Position numbers and translations under genes: made by a program. The notes beneath the pieces were generated by a model, which was given only the letters and a program-made list of their open reading frames with translations, was not told where the DNA came from and searched no databases. From NCBI GenBank assembly GCA_902597695.1, contig CACJYH010000010.1, positions 1-20,363 of the forward strand: a stretch of 20,363 nt of DNA, read 5' to 3'. Source of the stretch: an uncultured Pelagibacteraceae bacterium. Its GTDB lineage: Bacteria; Pseudomonadota; Alphaproteobacteria; Pelagibacterales; Pelagibacteraceae. Shown here piece by piece: positions 8,628 to 17,270 of the stretch; within the stretch, counting starts at the first letter, position 1, and each line of letters begins with the position of its first letter.

Positions 8628-9044
8628 TTACCTTTCTTTATATGGTTCTGAAATAAGTGCTACTTTGGTGAAACCAGACCCAGATAACAAGCCCATAATT
8701 TCCAATACTCTTCCATAATTAATTGTTTTATCACCCCTTACGTAAATTCTTGTATCAGTTCTATTTTTTGAAACTGCTAAGACTTTTGCTATTATTTTTT
8801 CATATTCAACTTTTGACTCTTGAATATAAATTTCACCTTTAGAGTTTATTGTTAAAGTCAGTGGTTCAGCTTCTTCGGGAAGAGAGTCGGCAGAACTTTC
8901 TGGTAAATCAACTTGAACTCCTACAGTTAACAAAGGAGCAGTAACCATAAAAATAATTAAAAGCACCAACATTACATCTACAAATGGTGTTACATTTATC
9001 TCACTCATTGGTTCTTTTGACGAACGATTTAATTTAAAAGCCAT
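8628..9044 (-). CDS. tolR: TolR, proton-channel subunit (ExbD/TolR family)
   Basis: Forms the proton-driven motor with TolQ. A short cytosolic N-terminus with SEINVTPFVDVMLVLL (14-29) carries the essential membrane Asp23; the single TM helix runs about 20-42, then a periplasmic domain with PEEAEPLTLTINSKGEIY and TRIYVRGDKTINYGRVLEIM. Length 138 is typical. It ends 3 bp before tolA and begins 1 bp after the tolQ stop, so TolQ, TolR and TolA are almost certainly co-translated. Confidence 0.97.
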   Translation of the reverse strand: MAFKLNRSSKEPMSEINVTPFVDVMLVLLIIFMVTAPLLTVGVQVDLPESSADSLPEEAEPLTLTINSKGEIYIQESKVEYEKIIAKVLAVSKNRTDTRIYVRGDKTINYGRVLEIMGLLSGSGFTKVALISEPYKER

Positions 9045-9045
9045 T

Positions 9046-9720
9046 TTAGATAATCGTTAAAAATCTTTTTGAGAAATTTTCTAATTTTTGAGAATACTTA
9101 ATCGAGTCATTATTAAATTTATTATATGCAACAACCGCAGGTATTGCTGCTAGTAGACCTAACGCAGTTGCGAAAAGAGCTTCGGCTATTCCAGGTGCAA
9201 CAATTGCCAAACTTGTATTTCTTGAAATTGCGATAGATTGAAAAGAATTCATGATTCCCCAAACTGTTCCGAATAAGCCTATGAATGGAGCTGTTGATCC
9301 AACTGTTGCTAAAAAAGTAAAACCTTTAGTGATTTTTGATATTTGTTTTTCAATACCCGTCTCTAACATTGTAGTCATCCTATTATTTAAATCTGTTCTA
9401 GATCTTCTCTTCAATAAGTTTTGCATCGCATCTTTAAATATTAAAGCCATCGGATCTTGAACGTTTGCTGGTAAATTATTATAAAAGGTTTCTGCAGATT
9501 TAGAATTCCAAAACTTTGCTTCAAACTCTTCAGTAGATTGATTTATTTTTTTAAACAATCTATATTTTTCAATTATTACTGCCCATGAATATATAGAACA
9601 AGCTATTAAAATTATAATCACTGACTTAACAACTATGTCAGCTCTAATAAATAAATTTATTAAAGAAAAATCAGCACTTGAGGCTAACCCAACTGCTTGC
9701 GACGTGATATCAGCTTCCAT
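9046..9720 (-). CDS. tolQ: TolQ, proton-channel subunit (ExbB/TolQ family)
   Basis: Pentameric ring subunit of the Tol motor. TM1 about 30-51; a cytoplasmic loop with ETGIEKQISKI; TM2 about 135-158 containing the family motif GSTAPFIGLFGTVWGIM (141-157); TM3 about 172-197. Length 224 is usual. A purine-rich AGAAG lies about 7 bases before the ATG at 9720. Upstream, where ybgC usually precedes tolQ in proteobacteria, there is a 50-bp gap and then the RuvC-like gene, so ybgC is missing from this locus. Confidence 0.97.
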   Translation of the reverse strand: MEADITSQAVGLASSADFSLINLFIRADIVVKSVIIILIACSIYSWAVIIEKYRLFKKINQSTEEFEAKFWNSKSAETFYNNLPANVQDPMALIFKDAMQNLLKRRSRTDLNNRMTTMLETGIEKQISKITKGFTFLATVGSTAPFIGLFGTVWGIMNSFQSIAISRNTSLAIVAPGIAEALFATALGLLAAIPAVVAYNKFNNDSIKYSQKLENFSKRFLTII

Positions 9721-9770
9721 ATCGTCTTCTCACACTTAAATGTGTCATGATTTTGACTTAATATTTAAAG

Positions 9771-10265
9771 CTATTCGTCAATTTTGTAAGTTTCATAATA
9801 AAAACTTGCTATCAAAATTGCATCAGCTTTATTTGAGTCTTTCTTTCTCGATAATTGAGATGAAAAATAAGGAAATATTTCTATTGCTCTTGTCCTGCTG
9901 GCATCTTTCTCAGAATTTAAAAGATTAAAATATTTTTTCCATTTTGTTGGCCTTACAAAGTACATGGGTAATTGCATCGCGGTACAAATACCCTTTAAAA
10001 TTCCAAACGATTGTCCAAAATTAAACATACTAGTAACGCCTTGGCCAGGCATTGCAGAAACATGTTCAATCACAACTCTAATTTGATTTTTTTCAAATTG
10101 TTTAATTCTTTTGGTAATTTCATTATAAACTTGGGAGCCATTTACTTGTTTTTTATTTTTTTTACCATCTGTCATTATAGGCATTTCGATAACATCTAGG
10201 ATTTTTCCATTATCTAAAAAACAAATTGAACCAGAAATTCCAGGGTCTATACCTATTATTAACAT
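9771..10265 (-). CDS. RuvC-like endonuclease, phage-type RNase H fold
   Basis: Predicted Holliday-junction or branched-DNA nuclease. It begins LIIGIDPGISGSI (2-14), the RuvC/RNase H first strand with catalytic Asp7. It continues with VVIEHV (64-69; Glu67), then AMPGQGVTSMFNFGQSFG (71-88) and ends with KKDSNKADAILIA (141-153; Asp143 and Asp148). The MPGQG...MFNFG block, TKWKK (107-111) and SEKDASRTRAIEIFP (118-132) are marks I associate with phage and plasmid RuvC-like nucleases rather than cellular RuvC, which has a different middle and a D-A-A-D ending. It nevertheless sits directly after yebC, the slot where alphaproteobacteria usually carry ruvC-ruvA-ruvB. No RuvA or RuvB helicase gene follows. 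Base composition matches its neighbours, so a transfer, if any, is not recent. Family placement is by motif recall, not by search. Confidence 0.8.
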   Translation of the reverse strand: MLIIGIDPGISGSICFLDNGKILDVIEMPIMTDGKKNKKQVNGSQVYNEITKRIKQFEKNQIRVVIEHVSAMPGQGVTSMFNFGQSFGILKGICTAMQLPMYFVRPTKWKKYFNLLNSEKDASRTRAIEIFPYFSSQLSRKKDSNKADAILIASFYYETYKIDE

Positions 10266-10268
10266 AAT

Positions 10269-10991
10269 TTAATTTACAAATTCAGCATTAGAATAAACAT
10301 TTTGTACATCATCATTGTCTTCAAGTAATTCAAAGAAATTTATTAAATCTTCATTTTTTTCTTTAGAAATTTTTACACTATTAAGTGGCACCCATTCAAT
10401 TTCTGTTGATATGAAATTAGTTATTTCTTTTTCTAATTCTTTCTTAACATTATAAATTTCACTAACAGGACATTGTATCTCGTGAAAATCATTTTCCGAT
10501 TTACATTCATCAGCTCCAGCATTAGTAGCTAACTCAAAAATTTGATCATCTGAGACTTCTTTTTTATCGATCTTTATTATACCTAATTGGTTAAAATTAT
10601 GAGAGGCAGAACCCTGGGTTCCTAGATTGCCGCCTGCTTTTTGAAAAATTGTTCTGATACTGGACGCTGTTCTATTTTTATTATCTGTTAATGCTTCTAT
10701 TATCACTGCTACTTTTTCTGGTCCAAAGCCCTCATATCTTAAATTTTCAAAGTTTGACTCAGTATTAACTGAAGATTTATCAATTGCTCTTTCAATATTT
10801 TCTTTTGGTACATTTGCTGATCTTGCAGCTTGAATCGCAGATCTTAATCTTGGATTCATTGCTGGATCTTTATCTCCAAGTTTTGCTGCAACAGTAATTT
10901 CTTTCGACAACTTTGAAAAAATTTTAGATCTTTGCTTATCGGCTTTACCTTTTTTATGTTTTATTCCTGCCCAATGAGAATGTCCTGCCAT
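10269..10991 (-). CDS. yebC: YebC/PmpR-family protein
   Basis: Starts MAGHSHWAGIKHKKGKADKQ, the conserved family N-terminus (usual form MAGHSKWANIKHRK), and continues with AAKLGDKDPAMNPRLRSAI, NVPKENIERAI and YEGFGPEKVAVIIEALTDN. Length 240 is standard. The family was annotated as a transcriptional regulator; more recent work on bacterial and mitochondrial (TACO1) members points to a role in translation through proline-rich stretches. It sits beside the ruvC slot as in many proteobacteria. The RuvC-like gene follows after 3 bp. Confidence 0.96.
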   Translation of the reverse strand: MAGHSHWAGIKHKKGKADKQRSKIFSKLSKEITVAAKLGDKDPAMNPRLRSAIQAARSANVPKENIERAIDKSSVNTESNFENLRYEGFGPEKVAVIIEALTDNKNRTASSIRTIFQKAGGNLGTQGSASHNFNQLGIIKIDKKEVSDDQIFELATNAGADECKSENDFHEIQCPVSEIYNVKKELEKEITNFISTEIEWVPLNSVKISKEKNEDLINFFELLEDNDDVQNVYSNAEFVN

Positions 10992-10998
10992 AAACTAT

Positions 10999-11802
10999 TT
11001 AAGTATTCTTTAGCTGACCTCCAAAAACATAGCTTTCAATTTTATTTGCTAAACCAGTTTTTATATCACAATCAACAATTACTCCACTTAAAGTAGCATC
11101 ACCAGTTGCTGGAAAATGTTTGGTAGACTCTTTTTTCATAAATCTATTCAAAGAGTTATCTTTATTCATACCAATAACTGAGTCATAATCACCACACATA
11201 CCTGCATCTGTTTGATAAGCTGTCCCATTTTTCAAAATTCTTGCATCATTTGTTGGAATGTGTGTGTGTGTTCCAACTACTAGAGTAGCTTTACCATCAA
11301 AAAAATATCCTATTGCATTTTTTTCACTAGTAATTTCTCCATGAAAATCAACAACTAGAAAATCATAATCCTCTTTTAGTTTGTGCTCTTTTAAAAATTT
11401 TTCTGAAATCTCAAATACGTCATCGCATTTTTTCATAAAAACATTTCCCATTAAATTTAAAACACCAATTTTTACATTTTTTTCATTCTGAAAAACCTCA
11501 AATCCTTTACCTGGTGCTGGCTCAAATAAATTTTTTGGGCGAAGTAACCTATTTTCATTATCGATAAATTTCATAATATCTTTTTGATCCCAAACATGAT
11601 TACCTGTCGTTATGACATCAACGCCACATTTAAAAAAATCCTCACAGATTTCTTTTGTTAATCCAACTCCTGCCTCAGCTGCATTTTCTCCATTTACGAT
11701 TACAAAATCAATTTTATTCAATTCTTTTTGGCTTAAAAGGTTATTCAATATTTTCGAACAACCTGAGTTCCCTACCACATCTCCTAAAAATAAAATTCTC
11801 AT
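10999..11802 (-). CDS. YmdB-family metallophosphoesterase
   Basis: Family of dinuclear-metal phosphodiesterases acting on 2',3'- and 3',5'-cyclic nucleotides (Bacillus YmdB is the characterised member). Metal ligands can all be seen: Asp8 in LFLGDVVG, Glu39 and Asn40 in VNGENAA, Asn68-His69 in TTGNHVWDQ, His154 in VVDFHGEITSEK, and His179/His181 in VVGTHTHIPT. The YmdB-specific TDAGMCGDYDSVIGM (198-212) and MKKESTKHFPATGD are present. Length 267 is typical. The physiological substrate in this organism is unknown. Its ATG overlaps the stop of the upstream cyclo-ligase gene by 4 bases (ATGA), suggesting coupled translation. It should not be confused with E. coli YmdB, an unrelated macrodomain protein. 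Confidence 0.92.
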   Translation of the reverse strand: MRILFLGDVVGNSGCSKILNNLLSQKELNKIDFVIVNGENAAEAGVGLTKEICEDFFKCGVDVITTGNHVWDQKDIMKFIDNENRLLRPKNLFEPAPGKGFEVFQNEKNVKIGVLNLMGNVFMKKCDDVFEISEKFLKEHKLKEDYDFLVVDFHGEITSEKNAIGYFFDGKATLVVGTHTHIPTNDARILKNGTAYQTDAGMCGDYDSVIGMNKDNSLNRFMKKESTKHFPATGDATLSGVIVDCDIKTGLANKIESYVFGGQLKNT

Positions 11803-12341
11803 ATAAAATTTTTATCTGTTACAATAAAATCCAGTTTCATATCATATTTGTTAGCTGGTATTTTTTTTACTTTTTGAAAAGAATAAGCCAACCCAATTAA
11901 TATAATTTTTTTGTTTTTTTTTACCTTCTTAATATACCTATCGTAATAACCACCTCCATAACCTATTCTATTTAAATGATTATCAAAAGCTACAAGTGGT
12001 ACTAAAAGAATACTCGGGTAGACAATTTGATCTGATGAAGGTTCAGGTATTCCATATTTGTTTATTGATAGAGGCTCTTTTGTTGACCAGTATAAAAAAT
12101 CCATTTGATTATTTTTTTTAATTTTTGGCAATGATATTTGATAACCAAGTTTTTCAAGTTTATTTAGAATTTGAATTGAATCAACTTCATGATTATAAGG
12201 ATAATAACCACCAATTATTTTTCTATTTACTTTTTCTTTTTTTAAAATTTTTACAATATTACTAAGTTTTATGACTAAATTTTTATTGTTATTTAGTTTT
12301 CTTGCTTTTAATAATTTTTTTCTAATCTCAGATTTATTCAC
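11799..12341 (-). CDS. 5-formyltetrahydrofolate cyclo-ligase
   Basis: Converts 5-formyl-THF back to 5,10-methenyl-THF with ATP, rescuing a dead-end folate (E. coli YgfA). The family motif GYGGGYYDRY is at 127-136; GYYPYNHEVD (45-54) and ILLVPLVAFD (111-120) are the other conserved segments; the Lys-rich N-terminus RKKLLKARK matches the ATP-binding region. Length 180 is usual. The start codon is GTG (12341). It lies 7 bp after zapA, a pairing known across proteobacteria, where the 6S RNA gene often lies between or beside them; there is no room for 6S RNA here. Confidence 0.93.
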   Translation of the reverse strand: MNKSEIRKKLLKARKLNNNKNLVIKLSNIVKILKKEKVNRKIIGGYYPYNHEVDSIQILNKLEKLGYQISLPKIKKNNQMDFLYWSTKEPLSINKYGIPEPSSDQIVYPSILLVPLVAFDNHLNRIGYGGGYYDRYIKKVKKNKKIILIGLAYSFQKVKKIPANKYDMKLDFIVTDKNFI

Positions 12342-12348
12342 TAGAATT

Positions 12349-12795
12349 TTACTTAGAAATATTTTCTAAATTTGCTTTTTCAACAAAACTTGAAATTTCA
12401 TCAGCAGCTTCGTCAATTAACTTCTCATAACTCTTTTGATTTATTTCAATTTCATTTTTTAATTTAAGGTGATCTTTATTAAGTGAGTTTATTTCCAGCT
12501 CTTTCTTATCTCTATACTCATAAATTAAAGTTTTAAGCTCTTTAAATTTATTTGAGAGATCTCTCAACTCATTCTTTTTTTGATCTACTTTTTTTTTAGT
12601 TTCATAATATTCATCCATTACTTTAACAGCTGTGATTAACAGAAGTTTATTCTCTCCAAGATTTCCAAGCTCATTTTTAAGATTATTAAATTTCTGATTG
12701 ATTTGAATTAATAATTCTTCAAGATGCTCTTCCTGGCCGTCCTCACAAGACAACAAAAATTCTTTCCCGTTAAACTTAATACTTACGTTTGCCAT
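12349..12795 (-). CDS. zapA: Cell division protein ZapA
   Basis: Cytosolic FtsZ-associated protein that bundles protofilaments. The N-terminal domain (about 1-60) has the ZapA pattern: MANVSIKFNGKEFLLSC, then EEHLEELLIQINQKFN and LLLITAVKVMDEYYE (51-65, compare LLLTALNLADE-type segments). Residues about 65-145 are predicted to be a long coiled coil (KKKVDQKKNELRDLSNKF), longer than in E. coli ZapA (109 residues). Its first 13 bases overlap the end of the upstream coiled-coil gene, so translation is probably coupled. The zapA/5-FCL pairing supports the call. Confidence 0.88.
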   Translation of the reverse strand: MANVSIKFNGKEFLLSCEDGQEEHLEELLIQINQKFNNLKNELGNLGENKLLLITAVKVMDEYYETKKKVDQKKNELRDLSNKFKELKTLIYEYRDKKELEINSLNKDHLKLKNEIEINQKSYEKLIDEAADEISSFVEKANLENISK

Positions 12796-13106
12796 TTATC
12801 TATCTCATCTAACAAAATATCTGTTTCTTGATTTAATTCATCAATTTTTTCAGAAAACTCAATCTGTCTCTTTTGTTCAGCTTTTTCTTGATTTTGTAAT
12901 TCGTCTAATTTTTTACTTAAACTATTATAATCATTAATTAAACTTTTATATTTTTCTTCTATTTCTTGCTTTTCAATTTCTAATTGATTTTTTTGACTAC
13001 TTAAATTCTCTATATTTTTTTTAACGTCAGGGTTTTTTAAGTTTAAATTTTTTAATTTTGCTAAAGCTAAATTTAATTTTTTTTCTTTTTCGATCACAGA
13101 ATTCAT
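12783..13106 (-). CDS. Small coiled-coil protein upstream of zapA (possibly DUF4164-like)
   Basis: A 107-residue, highly charged protein made almost entirely of heptads (EIEKQEIEEKYKSLINDY, LDELQNQEKAEQKRQIEF) with no signal peptide, TM segment or Cys; a cytosolic coiled coil throughout. I do not recognise a catalytic domain. In other alphaproteobacteria a small DUF4164-type coiled-coil gene occupies the tkt-zapA interval, and this is probably its counterpart, though that rests on position and general character. Its overlap with zapA (ATGGCAAACGTAA shared) suggests a stoichiometric partner, perhaps ZapB-like; this is inference. It is the first gene of the leftward train. Confidence 0.75.
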   Translation of the reverse strand: MNSVIEKEKKLNLALAKLKNLNLKNPDVKKNIENLSSQKNQLEIEKQEIEEKYKSLINDYNSLSKKLDELQNQEKAEQKRQIEFSEKIDELNQETDILLDEIDKWQT

Positions 13107-13161
13107 ATATATATAATTATATTATTAAATAGAATCTTCTTAGTCTAGGCAGGATAATTAC
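13107..13161. promoter_or_regulatory. Divergent promoter region between the zapA and tkt trains
   Basis: The only divergent gap in the window, 55 bp and nearly all A/T up to 13134. TATAAT occurs on the plus strand at 13112-13117 and, as its reverse complement ATTATA, at 13116-13121 for the minus strand, so overlapping back-to-back -10 boxes are possible. No convincing -35 is visible for either. Both gene trains must be started from or near here because no other gap is upstream of them. Confidence 0.5.
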
Positions 13162-15093
13162 TTGAGCAAACTTTATAAAAAATTAGCGAATTGTATCAGA
13201 TTTTTGTCTATAGATGCTGTCCAAAAAGCCAATTCTGGGCATCCAGGTATGCCAATGGGAATGGCTGATGTTGCAACTGTTCTTTTTAGGGATTTCTTAA
13301 ACTTTAATCCAAAAAATCCGAATTGGATTAATAGAGATAGATTTGTTTTGTCAGCAGGACATGGTTCTATGCTACTTTACTCGCTCCTCTATCTGACAGG
13401 TTATAAAAGTATTTCTTTAAGAGAAATTAAAAAATTTAGACAACTTAATTCAATATGTGCAGGTCACCCCGAATATCATCCAAGCACTGGCATAGAAACT
13501 ACAACAGGGCCTTTAGGACAGGGAATATCTAATGCAGTTGGTTTTGCAATCTCGGAAGAAATTTTAAAAAAAAGATTAGGAAAAAAAATTATAAATCATA
13601 AAACTTACGTTTTAGCGGGTGATGGCTGCTTAATGGAGGGAATAAGCCATGAAGCTTTAAGTCTTGCTGGACACCTAAAACTTAAAAACCTAATATTACT
13701 TTTTGATAACAATTCAATTTCAATAGACGGTCCAACTAGCTTAGCAGTCTCTGATGATCATGAAAAAAGGTTTAAAAGCTATGGGTGGAACTATTTAAAG
13801 ATTAATGGACATAATTTTAAAGAAATAACAAAGGCTCTTAAAAAAGCACAAAAATCAAAAAAACCTATAGCAATCTCTTGCAAAACTACAATTGGATACG
13901 GATCCCCAAATAAGGGTGGTAAAGCCTCATCTCACGGCAGTCCATTAGGTGAAGATGAAATAAGATTAGTCAGAAAAAAATTGAACTGGCCACACAATAC
14001 TTTTGAAATTCCAAAAAACTTAATGGATCAATGGAGATCAATCGGTAAAAAAGCATCAATAAAAGCTAATAAGAATATAAAAAAATTTTCACTAAAATTT
14101 AATAAAAATACTATCAATGCAGAAATAGAAAAAGCAAAATCAGACTACTTAAAAAAATTACAACCAATAGCTACTAGAAAATGTTCAGAAAAATTTTTGG
14201 AAATTGCATCCAAACTTCCAAACTTAATTGGTGGATCAGCAGATTTAGCAGGATCCAATAATACCAAAACCAAAAATCATAAAATTATTCAATCAAATGA
14301 TTTTTCCGGAAATTATATCCATTTTGGAGTTAGAGAACATGCGATGTGTGGTATTATGAATGGTATCTCACTTCATAGTGAGCTTGTTCCTTACGGTGGA
14401 ACTTTTTTAATATTTAGCGACTATTGTAAACCATCAATAAGACTAGCTGCTATGATGAAACAAAAAGTTATTTATGTTTTTACACATGATTCAATTGGTC
14501 TTGGAGAAGATGGACCAACCCATCAACCAATAGAACAATTGACAAGTTTACGATCAATACCAAATTTGAATATTTTTAGACCCTCTGACTTAATAGAAAC
14601 TTTTGAGTGTTGGCAATTGGCATTAAATAGCAAAAGTTCTCCAAGCGTAATAGCCCTAACAAGACAAAGCTTAAATCCAGTTCGTACAAAAAAATCATCA
14701 AAAAATTTGTCTTTAGCTGGCGCTTATGAAGTTTTAAGAACGAGTAAAAAAATAAGAGCAACTATTATAGCAACAGGATCTGAAACTAGTCTCGCAATAG
14801 ACGTTAGTCATAAATTAGCCACAGATGGCATTTACTCAAAAGTAATATCAATGCCTTGCCAGGAATTATTTGATCAACAAACTGAAATCTACAAAAATAA
14901 AATTTTAAATGAAACTAAGCTTGTAGTTTCTATAGAGGCCTCTGAAACTGGTTATTGGAAAAAATATACTGGCAGCAAAGGACTTAATTTTGGAATTGAT
15001 GATTTTGGAAAAAGTGCGCCTTATAAAGATATATATAATCACTTTGGATTAAGCTCAGAGATAATAGTAAAAAAAATTAAAAAAAGATTATGA
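13162..15093 (+). CDS. tkt: Transketolase
   Basis: TPP-dependent transfer of two-carbon units in the pentose phosphate pathway. The start is TTG at 13162: it gives the family-standard beginning (about 20 residues before [19 protein letters not shown]), an AGG lies 8 bases upstream, and no ATG is available. Motifs: SGHPGMPMG (25-33), [10 protein letters not shown] (64-73), TTTGPLGQG (113-121), the TPP motif GDGCLMEG (153-160) with a following Asn, [12 protein letters not shown] near 390-400 (catalytic Glu) and [17 protein letters not shown] in the pyrimidine domain. Length 643 is slightly short but complete. It is the first gene of the rightward train and overlaps gap by 4 bases (ATGA). Transketolase depends on TPP, and thiE lies four genes downstream. 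Confidence 0.97.
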   Translation: MSKLYKKLANCIRFLSIDAVQKANSGHPGMPMGMADVATVLFRDFLNFNPKNPNWINRDRFVLSAGHGSMLLYSLLYLTGYKSISLREIKKFRQLNSICAGHPEYHPSTGIETTTGPLGQGISNAVGFAISEEILKKRLGKKIINHKTYVLAGDGCLMEGISHEALSLAGHLKLKNLILLFDNNSISIDGPTSLAVSDDHEKRFKSYGWNYLKINGHNFKEITKALKKAQKSKKPIAISCKTTIGYGSPNKGGKASSHGSPLGEDEIRLVRKKLNWPHNTFEIPKNLMDQWRSIGKKASIKANKNIKKFSLKFNKNTINAEIEKAKSDYLKKLQPIATRKCSEKFLEIASKLPNLIGGSADLAGSNNTKTKNHKIIQSNDFSGNYIHFGVREHAMCGIMNGISLHSELVPYGGTFLIFSDYCKPSIRLAAMMKQKVIYVFTHDSIGLGEDGPTHQPIEQLTSLRSIPNLNIFRPSDLIETFECWQLALNSKSSPSVIALTRQSLNPVRTKKSSKNLSLAGAYEVLRTSKKIRATIIATGSETSLAIDVSHKLATDGIYSKVISMPCQELFDQQTEIYKNKILNETKLVVSIEASETGYWKKYTGSKGLNFGIDDFGKSAPYKDIYNHFGLSSEIIVKKIKKRL

Positions 15094-16091
15094 CAGTCAA
15101 AATTGGAATAAATGGAATGGGTAGAATTGGAAGAATGATTGTTCGATCAATTATCGAGAATAAAAATAAAAATATAGAAATTAAATACATCAATAATAGA
15201 ACTAATTCTGAAACATGTTCATCTCTATTAAAATATGACTCTATTCACGGAAAATTTAGTGCAGAAATAGATTTTGATGAAAATCATATTATTATCAACA
15301 AAAATAAAATTTTATTTGGCCAAGAAACAAATTTAAATGATATTAATTGGAATAAATATGGAGTGGATTATGTTTTAGAGTGCACAGGTAAATTTAACTC
15401 TAAAGAAAAATTACTAGCACATATTAATAATGGTGCAAAAAGAGTTATTGTCTCTGCTCCGTGTAAAGATGCTGACAAAACTATTGTATATGGAGTAAAT
15501 GAGACTGAATTAAAAAAAGAGGATAAGATTATATCTGCAGCTTCTTGCACAACAAATTGTCTTGCTCCTGTGGCCTATGTTTTAAACAAAAATTTCGAAA
15601 TTGAAAAAGGGTTCATGACTACAATTCACTCCTTTACAAGTGACCAAAGAATATTAGATAATTCTCATAAAGACCCAAGAAGAGCTAGATCGGCAAGCCA
15701 GTCTATTGTGCCAACCTCAACAGGTGCATCAAAAGCAATTGGTGAGATTATACCTTCCCTTAAAGGTAAATTAGAAGGTGTGGCTATGAGAGTCCCTACG
15801 CCTAATGTTTCATTGATTGAACTAGTCTTTTGCACAAAAAAAGACATTACAATTGATAAAATTAACTTAGCATTTCAAAATTTTAGCAAAAAAAATAAAA
15901 TTCTTGAAACTACAAAAGAAAAACTGGTTTCAATCGACTTTAATCACAATCCTGCTTCTTCAATAGTAGATGAAAGCTTAACAAAAGTGGTGAGTAAAAA
16001 TATGGGTAAAATTTCAGCCTGGTATGATAACGAATGGGGTTTCTCAAATAGAATGTGTGATATTGTAGAATATCTTCATAAGAATTCTTAA
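15090..16091 (+). CDS. gap: Glyceraldehyde-3-phosphate dehydrogenase, possibly NADP-accepting
   Basis: Interconverts glyceraldehyde-3-phosphate and 1,3-bisphosphoglycerate. N-terminal Rossmann motif [10 protein letters not shown] (6-15); catalytic [12 protein letters not shown] with Cys153; the phosphate-binding [11 protein letters not shown] block; C-terminal [12 protein letters not shown]. Length 333 is standard. The second-strand end, normally I-N-D-L where Asp binds the adenine ribose of NAD, reads I34-N35-N36-R37. Loss of Asp with a neighbouring Arg is a pattern associated with NADP acceptance, so cofactor preference should not be assumed to be NAD. Overlaps tkt (ATGA) and pgk (TAATG, one base), so translational coupling is likely. 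Confidence 0.96.
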   Translation: MTVKIGINGMGRIGRMIVRSIIENKNKNIEIKYINNRTNSETCSSLLKYDSIHGKFSAEIDFDENHIIINKNKILFGQETNLNDINWNKYGVDYVLECTGKFNSKEKLLAHINNGAKRVIVSAPCKDADKTIVYGVNETELKKEDKIISAASCTTNCLAPVAYVLNKNFEIEKGFMTTIHSFTSDQRILDNSHKDPRRARSASQSIVPTSTGASKAIGEIIPSLKGKLEGVAMRVPTPNVSLIELVFCTKKDITIDKINLAFQNFSKKNKILETTKEKLVSIDFNHNPASSIVDESLTKVVSKNMGKISAWYDNEWGFSNRMCDIVEYLHKNS

Positions 16092-17269
16092 TGAACAATA
16101 TTAAAGATTGTGTTAATCTTAGTAGTAAGAGAGTTTTATTAAGATTAGACCTAAACGTCCCTTTAAAAAATGGTGACATCGTCGACGAAACCAGAATAAT
16201 TAAAATTATACCTGTTATCGAATTTTTAATAAAAAGAAATGCAAAAATTTTAATAATTTCCCATGTTGGACGCCCTAAAGGCAAATTAAATAAAGATCTC
16301 TCTCTTAAACCAATTTGTGATTACTTAGAAAAAAAGATACTAACTAAAGTTAACTTTATAAGTGAGGATATTTTAAAAATCAAAAGAGATGATTTATTTA
16401 AAGAGCCTAAGGAGAAAGTTGTCTTTTTTGAAAACATAAGATTTTATGAAGCAGAAGAAAAGAATGAGTCAAATTTTTCAAAACACCTAGCTAGTTTTGC
16501 AGATTTGTTCGTAAATGATGCTTTTTCTTGCTCACATAGAACACATGCCTCAGTATGCAAAATTACAGAATTTCTGCCATCATTTGCTGGATTACAATTT
16601 GAGACTGAGGTAAATGCTTTAAAAAAAGTTACTATTGAAATCAAAAAACCAATTACTTGTATTATTGGTGGATCAAAAATTTCTACAAAAATAGACATAA
16701 TCAAAAATTTAATACCTAAATTTAATAACATAATCTTTGTGGGAGGTATGGCTAACAATATTCTGAGCTTCAAAGGTAATAAAATTGGAAAATCAATTAG
16801 TGAGGAAAATTGTGAAAGTATAATACAAGAAATTTTTGAAATTTCAAAAAATGCACTCTGTGAAGTTACTTATCCAGAAGACGTTTTAATAGGCAAAAGT
16901 GTAAATGATGATGCTCAGATAAAAGATCTCAAGGACATAACAGATGATGATTTAATCTTGGACGTGGGACCTAAAACACTTAATAGAATAAAAAATATAA
17001 TTGAAAATAGCGAAACAGTTCTTTGGAATGGTCCTGCTGGTTATTTTGAAAACCCAAATTTTGCTAAAGGAAGCATTGAGATTGCAAAAACAATTATTAA
17101 AAAAAATAAAAATGACTCAATTTTTTCTGTAGTTGGTGGAGGAGATACTGTGGCGGTTGTTAATCAGCTAAATGCAATTAAAGATTTTAATTTTGTTTCA
17201 ACTGCTGGTGGTGCTTTTTTAGAATATCTTGAAGGAAAAGAACTTCCTGGTATAAAAGCCCTAAAATAA
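16091..17269 (+). CDS. pgk: Phosphoglycerate kinase
   Basis: Reversible phosphate transfer between 1,3-bisphosphoglycerate and ADP. RLDLNVPL (18-25) and SHVGRPKG (57-64) bind the triose in the N-lobe; FFENIRFYEAEE (112-123), NDAFSCSHRTHAS (142-154), GGSKISTK (193-200) and the C-lobe nucleotide motif GGGDTVAVV follow in the expected order. Length 392 is typical for a bacterial PGK. It starts on the last base of the gap stop codon and is followed after 1 bp by the aldolase gene, completing a gap-pgk-fba triose cassette. Confidence 0.98.
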   Translation: MNNIKDCVNLSSKRVLLRLDLNVPLKNGDIVDETRIIKIIPVIEFLIKRNAKILIISHVGRPKGKLNKDLSLKPICDYLEKKILTKVNFISEDILKIKRDDLFKEPKEKVVFFENIRFYEAEEKNESNFSKHLASFADLFVNDAFSCSHRTHASVCKITEFLPSFAGLQFETEVNALKKVTIEIKKPITCIIGGSKISTKIDIIKNLIPKFNNIIFVGGMANNILSFKGNKIGKSISEENCESIIQEIFEISKNALCEVTYPEDVLIGKSVNDDAQIKDLKDITDDDLILDVGPKTLNRIKNIIENSETVLWNGPAGYFENPNFAKGSIEIAKTIIKKNKNDSIFSVVGGGDTVAVVNQLNAIKDFNFVSTAGGAFLEYLEGKELPGIKALK

Positions 17270-17270
17270 A

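Noticed and set aside
8170..8718. 182-codon open frame opposite tolA, rich in Phe and Ser
   Set aside because: It is the complement of the Lys-rich tolA middle domain (AAA codons read as TTT); no motif or start signal.
9730..9745. Short inverted repeat ACAC/GTGT in the gap before tolQ
   Set aside because: Only four base pairs around a six-base spacer; too weak to call an operator or terminator.
13104..13130. AT tandem run as a microsatellite or origin element
   Set aside because: Short and ordinary for DNA this AT-rich; no DnaA-box-like repeats or other origin features nearby. Better explained as back-to-back promoter DNA.
15940..16284. Minus-strand open frame spanning the gap-pgk junction
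   Set aside because: Antisense to two intact, conserved enzymes; hydrophobic low-complexity product with no recognisable features.
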